A stretch of 6,117 bases of DNA, taken from Thermoproteota archaeon. GTDB lineage: Archaea; Korarchaeota; Korarchaeia; Korarchaeales; Korarchaeaceae. The stretch covers positions 1 to 6,117 of the forward strand of contig QMVU01000074.1 in the NCBI GenBank assembly GCA_003661265.1. The letters are read 5' to 3'. The notes under the pieces are model-generated. The model saw only the letters and a program-made list of their open reading frames with translations, searched no databases and had not been told where the DNA came from. The stretch's first letter is position 1. The number at the start of each line of letters is the position of its first letter. Below are positions 1-4,770 of this stretch, one piece after another. Both the position numbers and the translations under genes were made by a program.

Positions 1-838
1 TAGAATAGCTAAGGAATTTGTTAGGGAGTGGAAAGATAAGGAGGAACTCGTTATACCTTCTATAGGTCCCCATGCACCATATACTTGCTCTCCAGATCTC
101 CTAGAAGAAAGCATAGAGTTTGCTCTCGAAAACGATTGCATATTACAAATTCATCTGGCTGAAGACTACTCAGAAGTTGAGGAAATAAAGAAAAGGTATG
201 GAAAGACTCCTATAAGACACGTGGCGGATCTTGGGCTCTTTAGAGCTAAGGTCATAGCTGCACATGTGGTGTGGCCAGACAAAGAGGAAATAGGTCTGCT
301 GGCAAATAAGAATGTATTAGTATCCCATAATCCAGTTAGTAATTTGAAAGTGGCTGCAGGAATCTCTCCTGTACCGGAAATGCTGGCTAAGGGAGTATCA
401 GTTGGTTTGGGAACTGATGGACCCGCCAGTAACAATACCGTGGACATGTTTGAGACAATGAAGGTGGCAGCTCTCATACACAAATGCGCGAACAAGAACC
501 CAACAGTTATGAAGGCGCAACAAGTACTTGATATGGCTACGGTGATACCAGCAAAAAGTTTGGGCTTGAATATAGGCTCTTTGGAGGAGGGCAAGCTAGC
601 TGATATCATCTTGCTGGATACAGAGCTTCCCTGGTGGACACCACTTCATTCAGTGATATCACATTTGGTCTATGCTGCTAGATCAACCGACGTAAATACG
701 GTAATCATTAATGGAAGTATTGTATTGAAAGAGAGAAAGCTGACGACTCTAGATGAGAGAGAAGTCAGGGCTAGGGCTATAGATATTTCTAAATCGCTTC
801 TAGAGAAATCTGGAGTTTCTTCAGAGTTCCTCAATTAA
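1..838 (+). CDS. mtaD: MTA/SAH deaminase family amidohydrolase, 5'-partial (C-terminal 278 residues)
   Basis: This is a metal-dependent amidohydrolase of the 5'-methylthioadenosine / S-adenosylhomocysteine deaminase family. It is cytosolic and converts the adenine ring of MTA, SAH or related nucleosides to hypoxanthine (purine salvage, methyl cycle). The reading frame is open from base 2, with no start in the window. The GTG at 221 is an internal Val, because homology runs unbroken upstream of it (GPHAPYTCSPDLL near 68-106). Visible active-site elements are the metal-ligand His in IHLAE (152-154) with its Glu (161-163), the catalytic His in AAHVVW (263-265), the substrate-loop motif VSHNPVSNLK, and the metal-ligand Asp in GTDGPASNN (416-418). 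The family is usually about 420-440 residues, so roughly 150 N-terminal residues, including the HxH metal motif, lie outside. The gene ends in TAA inside the tail of the convergent CYTH gene. The exact substrate (MTA, SAH, 5'-deoxyadenosine) cannot be told from sequence. Other TrzA/AtzA-like deaminases are the main alternative. Confidence 0.9.
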   Translation, partial: RIAKEFVREWKDKEELVIPSIGPHAPYTCSPDLLEESIEFALENDCILQIHLAEDYSEVEEIKKRYGKTPIRHVADLGLFRAKVIAAHVVWPDKEEIGLLANKNVLVSHNPVSNLKVAAGISPVPEMLAKGVSVGLGTDGPASNNTVDMFETMKVAALIHKCANKNPTVMKAQQVLDMATVIPAKSLGLNIGSLEEGKLADIILLDTELPWWTPLHSVISHLVYAARSTDVNTVIINGSIVLKERKLTTLDEREVRARAIDISKSLLEKSGVSSEFLN

Positions 839-1429
839 AAAGCCTGCCAACATCTCAGCATAGCTCTTCCTAACGACTCTTCTAGAGAGTTGAAGGACAT
901 CAACTAACTCATTCCCGTCGCTGCCTTCTATCTCAACGAATTCTCCCAAACTTTCAACAAAATCTAAATGAACTCTACAATTCCATCCATTTAATTTAAG
1001 AGAAGTCCTTTTCTTAACTATTTCCAGTATAACCTTTAACCCTTTTCGGGCAAGCAGACGAATGATACCACTCAAATCATTGGGAAGCGAAGGAACACGA
1101 ATACCTATTCTTTCCAGAGCTCTCAAAGCTGACTCAGAACCAATAGTTCCCTCTATCTCTATTCTTTTTTTAGAATGTCCGACGAATTCTCTTTTTCCTT
1201 TGAAAGTTAAGATAATCTCATTGTTTTCTAGCCTCACCCTTAGAAGTTGGTCACTTTTTAGTAGCCTCATGTCAGGGAAATCGAAGATAAGGTCTCTCTG
1301 CAGATAAGACCCAATTACGGAGTACCCTATACCATTTCTCTTTAGCAGATCGAGAAATGTGTTGTGCTGTATTCTAAGCTTAACTTCCTCCTCGACATGG
1401 AGGTTATCCAAACATCTCGCCTCGCCCAT
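821..1429 (-). CDS. CYTH domain protein (class IV adenylate cyclase / triphosphatase-like)
   Basis: This 202-residue protein is a single CYTH (triphosphate tunnel) domain. The signature ExExK is E13-E15-K17. It is followed by LRVR (R64, R66), LTFKGK (K77), RIEIEG (E91, E93), EIVKKR, and the C-terminal strand HLDFVESLGEFVEIEG. These are the charged residues that line the tunnel and bind triphosphate and metal in the family. Members include class IV adenylate cyclases, thiamine triphosphatases and inorganic triphosphatases. Archaeal members are often labelled CyaB, but the activity is mostly unproven, so no symbol is given. The ATG at 1427-1429 gives about 11 residues before the motif, more than many homologues. 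A TTG at 1409-1411, preceded by purine-rich GGGCGAGG, is an alternative start. A TATA-like element at 1461-1470 would put transcription start near 1440. The gene lies convergent to the deaminase and downstream of tRNA-Leu on the same strand, but it appears to have its own promoter. No signal peptide or membrane segment is visible. Confidence 0.85.
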   Translation of the reverse strand: MGEARCLDNLHVEEEVKLRIQHNTFLDLLKRNGIGYSVIGSYLQRDLIFDFPDMRLLKSDQLLRVRLENNEIILTFKGKREFVGHSKKRIEIEGTIGSESALRALERIGIRVPSLPNDLSGIIRLLARKGLKVILEIVKKRTSLKLNGWNCRVHLDFVESLGEFVEIEGSDGNELVDVLQLSRRVVRKSYAEMLAGFLIEEL

Positions 1430-1460
1430 TCCATTGTGGCTGCTATATGCTCCCTACAAA

Positions 1461-1470
1461 CCATATAAAG
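1461..1470 (-). promoter_or_regulatory. Putative box A (TATA) promoter of the CYTH gene
   Basis: On the minus strand this reads CTTTATATGG, a good match to an archaeal box A. Its centre lies about 37 bases upstream of the ATG at 1429, so initiation 25-27 bases downstream would leave a leader of roughly ten bases, or about 28 to the alternative TTG. The BRE position upstream is only weakly purine-rich. No experimental start site is known to me. Confidence 0.5.
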
Positions 1471-1510
1471 TAGAAATAAGGATAGGTAATGAGAAGTAGA
1501 ATATTGTTCA

Positions 1511-1525
1511 AGAAAAACCAAAATA
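1511..1525 (-). terminator. T-rich terminator downstream of tRNA-Leu
   Basis: Read on the minus strand, this segment begins 5 bases past the tRNA discriminator base and reads TATTTTGGTTTTTCT, two T tracts separated by GG. Oligo-T stretches right after stable RNA genes are the usual archaeal termination signal. It would separate the tRNA transcript from the CYTH transcript, which has its own TATA-like element 41 bases further on. No hairpin is visible. Confidence 0.45.
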
Positions 1526-1529
1526 GGAG

Positions 1530-1614
1530 TGCGGGGGGTGGGATTCGAACCCACGAACCCCTATGGGAGCGGATCTTAAGTCCGCCGCCTTTGACCTGGC
1601 TCGGCCACCCCCGC
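1530..1614 (-). tRNA. tRNA-Leu (anticodon UAA)
   Basis: This is an 85-nt class II tRNA read on the minus strand. The acceptor stem GCGGGGG (1608-1614) pairs with CCCCCGC (1531-1537), with A as discriminator at 1530. The T arm is GTGGG-TTCGAAT-CCCAC (1538-1554). The anticodon stem GCGGA/TCCGC encloses the loop CTTAAGA, which puts TAA at 1576-1578 in the anticodon position, so it decodes UUA and, by wobble, UUG as Leu. A long variable arm with a CCC/GGG stem confirms the leucine/serine class. There is no intron. The genome does not encode CCA (ACTC follows), so CCA must be added by the nucleotidyltransferase. It lies divergent to the ATP synthase operon, with only 73 bases between them. Confidence 0.97.
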
Positions 1615-1640
1615 GCTATTAATAAAGATACTAGCTCATT

Positions 1641-1656
1641 GTTTTAATATTTTTTA
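1641..1656. promoter_or_regulatory. A+T-rich block serving as box A for the atp operon and possibly tRNA-Leu
   Basis: The block GTTTTAATATTTTTTA is the only strong TATA-like element in the 73-base gap between the divergent tRNA and subunit F genes. On the plus strand, TTTTAATAT (1642-1650) would place transcription start near 1670-1675, giving a leader of about 15 bases that includes the Shine-Dalgarno site. On the minus strand the same bases read TAAAAAATATTAAAAC, about 27-40 bases upstream of the tRNA 5' end at 1614, a workable box A position. A second A+T patch at 1616-1630 is probably too close to the tRNA to act as its TATA box. Assignment rests on position and composition only. Confidence 0.5.
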
Positions 1657-1670
1657 CTATCATCTTCCCG

Positions 1671-1677
1671 GGTGAGG
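1671..1677 (+). promoter_or_regulatory. Shine-Dalgarno site of the subunit F gene
   Basis: GGTGAGG lies 10 bases before the ATG at 1688 and matches the anti-Shine-Dalgarno end of archaeal 16S rRNA. It supports that ATG as the start of the first operon gene and shows that the operon has a leader, however short. Confidence 0.6.
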
Positions 1678-1687
1678 TAACCCAAGA

Positions 1688-2029
1688 ATGAGTGAGACTC
1701 ACGGCCCCTCACAACCACTATTGCTGACGAATGATGAGATATTAGCAGCAGCCTTTGAAGCAATAGGTATTAAATCCTTTATTGTAAAGGACAAGGACGA
1801 AGTTTTACGCATTTTAAAGGAGAGAGAGGCAGAGCTTCCGGACATAGTTTTCTTAAATGAGTCGGTGGCTGAGATGATATCCGAGCACAGGGAGAGGATT
1901 CTACAGAGGAGGGTTTTCAAACCGATTTTTGCGGTAGTACCGGATTTAAAGAAGCCGAGAGGCCTTAGATTGAGGGAGCTTCGTGAATTAATAGAGAAAT
2001 CTCTCGGTTATAAGGGATTAAAAGTCTAA
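1688..2029 (+). CDS. atpF: A-type ATP synthase subunit F
   Basis: This 113-residue protein matches the V/A-type ATPase subunit F (14-kDa, NtpG-like) family, which binds subunit D in the central rotor stalk on the cytoplasmic side and modulates coupling. The Rossmann-like pattern is visible: strand PLLLTND (about 10-16), helix EILAAAFEAIGIK, strand SFIVK, helix DEVLRILKERE, strand DIVFLNESVAEMI, a basic helix, and strand PIFAVVPD. It ends with the helix RELRELIEKSLGYKGLKV, which resembles the family C-terminus (RELVRKAIGVDI type). It is slightly longer than the usual 100-105 residues because of a polar N-terminal extension (MSETHGPSQ). The common GDxxTVxGFRLAG opening is degenerate (TNDEILAAAFEAIG). 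It is first in the operon, with a good Shine-Dalgarno site, and its TAA overlaps the next ATG by one base. The symbol follows archaeal naming and is not bacterial F-type AtpF. Confidence 0.85.
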   Translation: MSETHGPSQPLLLTNDEILAAAFEAIGIKSFIVKDKDEVLRILKEREAELPDIVFLNESVAEMISEHRERILQRRVFKPIFAVVPDLKKPRGLRLRELRELIEKSLGYKGLKV

Positions 2030-2358
2030 TGGGGGATGCTATGCCAAGATTAGTTGAATTAATTGTTGAGGCAGACAGAAAGTCTAGAGAGATTTTAGAG
2101 AATGCGAAAAAGCAAGCCGAGAAGATTATAGAGGAGGCCAATGCAAGAGCCAAGGAGATAATAGAGGAGGCAGAGAAATCAGCAGAAGAGCTGATTAGCA
2201 GCAAGATAAAAGAAATTGTAGATAAAGAGGTGGAGAGAATCACTCAAGAACTAACAAGAAAGCTTAACGAGATGAGGGAGACAGCAGAGAGGAATCTGGA
2301 TGATGTAGCTGAGATAGTTCTGAGGGAGGTAGTGCTAGGTGAAGGGGGCCGAAGCTGA
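2029..2358 (+). CDS. A-type ATP synthase peripheral-stalk coiled-coil subunit (H/G type)
   Basis: This 109-residue, highly charged protein is helical almost throughout, as expected for the AhaH/subunit G partner that pairs with subunit E in the stator stalk. Hydrophobic pairs recur at exact 11-residue steps: I22-L23, I33-I34, I44-I45 and L55-I56, with the pentad IIEEA appearing twice. Such hendecads are the hallmark of the right-handed coiled coil of the E/H stalk. The length fits the family (about 100-110). Identification rests on this pattern and on its place between F and E, because coiled coils carry little specific signature. The start ATG at 2029 shares a base with the stop of subunit F (TAATG). 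A second in-frame ATG at 2041, preceded by GGGGGA, would remove four residues and cannot be excluded. There is no membrane segment. The 3' end overlaps the subunit E start by 20 bases. Confidence 0.82.
   Translation: MGDAMPRLVELIVEADRKSREILENAKKQAEKIIEEANARAKEIIEEAEKSAEELISSKIKEIVDKEVERITQELTRKLNEMRETAERNLDDVAEIVLREVVLGEGGRS
2322..2330 (+). promoter_or_regulatory. Shine-Dalgarno site deciding the subunit E GTG start
   Basis: GAGGGAGGT is the strongest Shine-Dalgarno-like run near this junction and lies 8 bases before the GTG at 2339, inside the end of the coiled-coil subunit gene. The next candidate start, ATG at 2363, has its nearest G-rich run (2344-2348) about 14 bases away, which is less favourable. 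This favours GTG and overlap-dependent translation of subunit E. Confidence 0.6.
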
Positions 2359-2995
2359 GACAATGAAGGAAGCTGATCTTACAGAAATCGTAGAGTCTAT
2401 TCTAGAGGAATCAAGACGGAGATCGGAGGAAATAATCGCGCAAGCCAGGCAAGAAGCTTCTAAGATCATAGAAGAGGCTAAAAAGAGGGCTGAAAGGATA
2501 AAGGAGGCAAAAAAGAGGGAGGCAGATCGCATAATTAAGGATGAGCTCGCAAAGAGAAGGAGCGCTGCTGAGGTGAGGATAAAAAGGGAGATATTCATGA
2601 TGCAAAGGAGGTATCTAGATCTTCTCTTCGAAAAAGTTAGGCAAAAGCTTTCTCTTATAGTCGAAGGTAAATTGCCCGGATGGAACTATGAGGAAATACT
2701 AAAGGAATACGCACGAGAGGCTGCGGAGAAAATAGGCACAGATAAACTGTATTTGTGGGGCAGAGAAAAGGACATTCCGGTGTTGAGAAAAGTAGCTAAG
2801 GAGTTAAGCGAGGAGCTAGGTGTTAACTTCCAAGTGGACGAGTCGAGACGCACCTTCATAATAGGAGGCCTTGTGGCCAGGGACGAGAACGATACCAGGA
2901 GGTTTTACAACACATTTGACGGTAGACTTGCAGATTACAGGGAGAGAAATGAGCCTAGACTTATAGATCTGCTCTTCGGGGGGAGTAATGAATGA
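2339..2995 (+). CDS. atpE: A-type ATP synthase subunit E
   Basis: This 218-residue subunit E of the archaeal/vacuolar ATPase forms the peripheral stalk with the H-type subunit and attaches to the top of the A3B3 head. The N-terminal 70 or so residues form a charged helix with 11-residue periodicity (I21-L22, I32-I33, I43-I44, I54, I65-I66). After a linker helix (MMQRRYLDLLFEKVRQKL) comes the globular alpha/beta C-terminal domain. Its closing motif GGLVARDENDTRRFYNTFDGRL...EPRLIDLLFG matches the family GG(V/L)...NTF..RL...LF(G/K) end. The length is slightly above the usual 190-200. I chose GTG at 2339 for its strong Shine-Dalgarno site. ATG at 2363 would shorten it by eight residues. The stop TGA overlaps the subunit A start as ATGA, suggesting coupled translation. 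The symbol follows archaeal usage and does not mean the bacterial c subunit. Confidence 0.92.
   Translation: MKGAEAETMKEADLTEIVESILEESRRRSEEIIAQARQEASKIIEEAKKRAERIKEAKKREADRIIKDELAKRRSAAEVRIKREIFMMQRRYLDLLFEKVRQKLSLIVEGKLPGWNYEEILKEYAREAAEKIGTDKLYLWGREKDIPVLRKVAKELSEELGVNFQVDESRRTFIIGGLVARDENDTRRFYNTFDGRLADYRERNEPRLIDLLFGGSNE
2978..2985 (+). promoter_or_regulatory. Shine-Dalgarno site of subunit A
   Basis: GGGGGGAG lies 6 bases before the ATG at 2992, within the last codons of subunit E. Together with the ATGA stop/start overlap it fixes the subunit A start. Confidence 0.5.
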
Positions 2996-4770
2996 GCGGC
3001 GAGGAGTTAGGTGTGGGTGTGATCAAGCACATTAAGGGTTCGGTTGTAATAGCGGATAACATGAGGGGATCCCAGGTAAGAGAAGTCGTCTTAGTGGGAA
3101 AAGAAAAGCTCACCGGAGAGATAGTTAGGATAGAGGGTGACTTAGCGATAATCCAAGTATATGAGCCTACAACTGGAATGTCCCCTGGAGAGCCGGTCAT
3201 AAGAACAGGCGAGCCCCTAAGCGTAGAATTGGGTCCAGGCTTGCTCGGCCAAGTGCTTGATGGCTTAGGAAGACCTCTTGAGAAAATAGCTGAGGCCGCT
3301 GGCTCCTTCATAGAGAGGGGAATAAGGATCCCAACCCTCCCGAGGGATAAGAAATGGGACTTCAAACCTGTTGTCAAGAAAGGGGATAAGATGGATCCAG
3401 GAAGCGTGATAGGAGAAGTACCAGAAGGGGCTATAATTCATAAAATAATGGTTCCTCCGAATTTAAAGAGAGTAGAGGTTGTAGAAGTCGCATCTGAGGG
3501 TAGCTACTACATAGAAGATGTTATCGCAGTGCTGAGGGAGGATTCTAGGGAAATAGAACTCAAAATGTATCATAAGTGGCCTGTTAGAGTTCCAAGACCC
3601 TTCAAGGAATATTTAGGCACGACAGAACTGCTGGTAACTGGCCAAAGGGTAATTGATACGTTCTTCCCAATCTCTAAGGGAGGGACTGCAGCCATTCCCG
3701 GAGGGTTTGGTACAGGCAAAACTGTAACGTTACATCAGATCTCCAAGTGGGCAGATGCAGATGTAGTTGTATACGTGGGATGTGGAGAAAGGGGAAATGA
3801 GATGACAGATCTCCTCCTTCACTTTCCAAAATTAATCGATCCTAGAACCGGAGAACCACTTATGAAGAGGAGCATCCTTATCGCTAACACAAGCAATATG
3901 CCTGTACCAGCTAGAGAAGCCAGTATCTTCGTCGGAATAACGTATGCCGAGTACTACAGGGACATGGGCTATCACGTGGTCCTAACCGCTGACTCGACTT
4001 CCCGTTGGGCGGAAGCTCTAAGGGAGCTAAGCTCAAGGCTGGAGGAAATCCCATCGGAGAGAGGATATCCTGCCTATCTCCCCGATTACATAGCCGCTTT
4101 TTACGAGAGAGGAGGAAAGGTTAGGACCTTAGGAGGGGACAGGGTAGGATCTGTTAGCATAATAGGGGCTGTCAGCCCATCTGGAGGCGATCTTAATGAA
4201 CCAGTGACGCAGCACACCATCAGATATGTTGGAACGTTCTGGGCCCTCGATACAACGTTAGCCTTTAAGAGACACTTCCCAGCGATAAATTGGCTTCAAA
4301 GCTTCTCAAAATATGTGGACAATGTTAAGGATTGGTGGTTAAAGGAGACAGGGACAAATATGTACGATCTTAGGGAGCAAGCGATGACCATACTTCAAGA
4401 ATCATCTCGTTTGGAGGAAATAGCTAGCGTAGTAGGAGAAAGTGCATTATCTGATGAGAATAGACTAATTATCCTTATTGGAGAGCTCATTAGAGAAGGT
4501 TTCTTGGTACAAAACGCCTATCACGAGATTGATACATACTGTCCGCCTCATAAACAGGTTCTGATACTCAAGACCCTTCTGGAATTCTATAACAAGGTTA
4601 AACCTTTAGTAGACGCAGGTGTTCCTTTTACAGAGATAGAGAAACTGGAAGTTATTGGTGATCTAGGGAGATTGAAGTTTCTAAAGGACGAGCAGGTGGA
4701 GGAGGCCATAAAAGACATTAAGAAGAGGCTTGAGACGGAACTCTCTCAAGTTAAAAGGGCGGTGATCTAG
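2992..4770 (+). CDS. atpA: A-type ATP synthase catalytic subunit A
   Basis: This 592-residue catalytic subunit alternates with B in the A3B3 hexamer and carries the ATP-forming/hydrolysing site. In order there is an N-terminal beta barrel (about 1-75, with [16 protein letters not shown]), the A-type-specific bulge domain (about 115-190), the nucleotide-binding core (about 220-440) and a helical C-terminal domain. The Walker A motif GGFGTGKT spans residues 237-244, with K243 and T244 for phosphate and Mg. The catalytic Glu is E266 in CGERGNEM. The Walker B region ends in ADSTSRW (D334), followed by [20 protein letters not shown] and YCPPHKQ are also typical of A subunits. Length is normal and no intein interrupts the P-loop, where some archaeal homologues carry one. 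Several usually invariant stretches differ: LDGLGRPL (89-96) where YDGIQRPL is common, GGFGTGKT where GPFGSGKT or GAFGTGKT is common, and [16 protein letters not shown] where YLASRLAEFYERAGRV is common. The key catalytic residues are kept, so the enzyme should be active. Confidence 0.98.
   Translation: MSGEELGVGVIKHIKGSVVIADNMRGSQVREVVLVGKEKLTGEIVRIEGDLAIIQVYEPTTGMSPGEPVIRTGEPLSVELGPGLLGQVLDGLGRPLEKIAEAAGSFIERGIRIPTLPRDKKWDFKPVVKKGDKMDPGSVIGEVPEGAIIHKIMVPPNLKRVEVVEVASEGSYYIEDVIAVLREDSREIELKMYHKWPVRVPRPFKEYLGTTELLVTGQRVIDTFFPISKGGTAAIPGGFGTGKTVTLHQISKWADADVVVYVGCGERGNEMTDLLLHFPKLIDPRTGEPLMKRSILIANTSNMPVPAREASIFVGITYAEYYRDMGYHVVLTADSTSRWAEALRELSSRLEEIPSERGYPAYLPDYIAAFYERGGKVRTLGGDRVGSVSIIGAVSPSGGDLNEPVTQHTIRYVGTFWALDTTLAFKRHFPAINWLQSFSKYVDNVKDWWLKETGTNMYDLREQAMTILQESSRLEEIASVVGESALSDENRLIILIGELIREGFLVQNAYHEIDTYCPPHKQVLILKTLLEFYNKVKPLVDAGVPFTEIEKLEVIGDLGRLKFLKDEQVEEAIKDIKKRLETELSQVKRAVI
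4761..4766 (+). promoter_or_regulatory. Shine-Dalgarno site of subunit B
   Basis: GGTGAT, a full match to the archaeal anti-Shine-Dalgarno complement, lies 4 bases before the ATG at 4771 and inside the last codons of subunit A. The spacing is on the short side, but no other start fits. Confidence 0.45.

Noticed and set aside
166..609. Minus-strand open frame opposite the deaminase
   Set aside because: It lies wholly antisense to a gene with clear family motifs, and its translation is a low-complexity Ser/Thr/Leu mixture with no recognisable domain.
1062..1307. Plus-strand open frame of 81 codons opposite the CYTH gene
   Set aside because: It is antisense to conserved CYTH motifs and its Ser/Leu-rich product resembles nothing. 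It is a shadow of the real gene.
1342..1554. Minus-strand open frame running from inside the tRNA into the CYTH gene
   Set aside because: It starts within tRNA-Leu and reads the CYTH N-terminus out of frame, so it cannot be a real gene.
1530..1614. tRNA considered as an integration site or as intron-containing
   Set aside because: The anticodon arm is continuous and correctly sized, and no repeated tRNA 3' end or integrase is visible on either side.
2122..2171. Short DNA repeat considered as a CRISPR-like or mobile repeat
   Set aside because: The 33-base period equals 11 codons of a coiled-coil hendecad, so the repeat is explained by protein structure.
1965..2605. Several minus-strand open frames rich in Ser, Leu, Ile and Ala opposite the stalk subunits
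   Set aside because: GAG/AAG-rich coiled-coil genes give CTC/CTT on the other strand and few stops. The apparent hydrophobic proteins are artefacts of that composition and not membrane proteins.
2961..3377. Minus-strand open frame opposite the start of subunit A
   Set aside because: It is antisense to the conserved beta-barrel region of AtpA and has no domain of its own.
3697..3726. Possible intein insertion at the subunit A P-loop, a known archaeal insertion site
   Set aside because: The reading frame runs straight through GGFGTGKT with normal total length (592 residues) and no extra domain.
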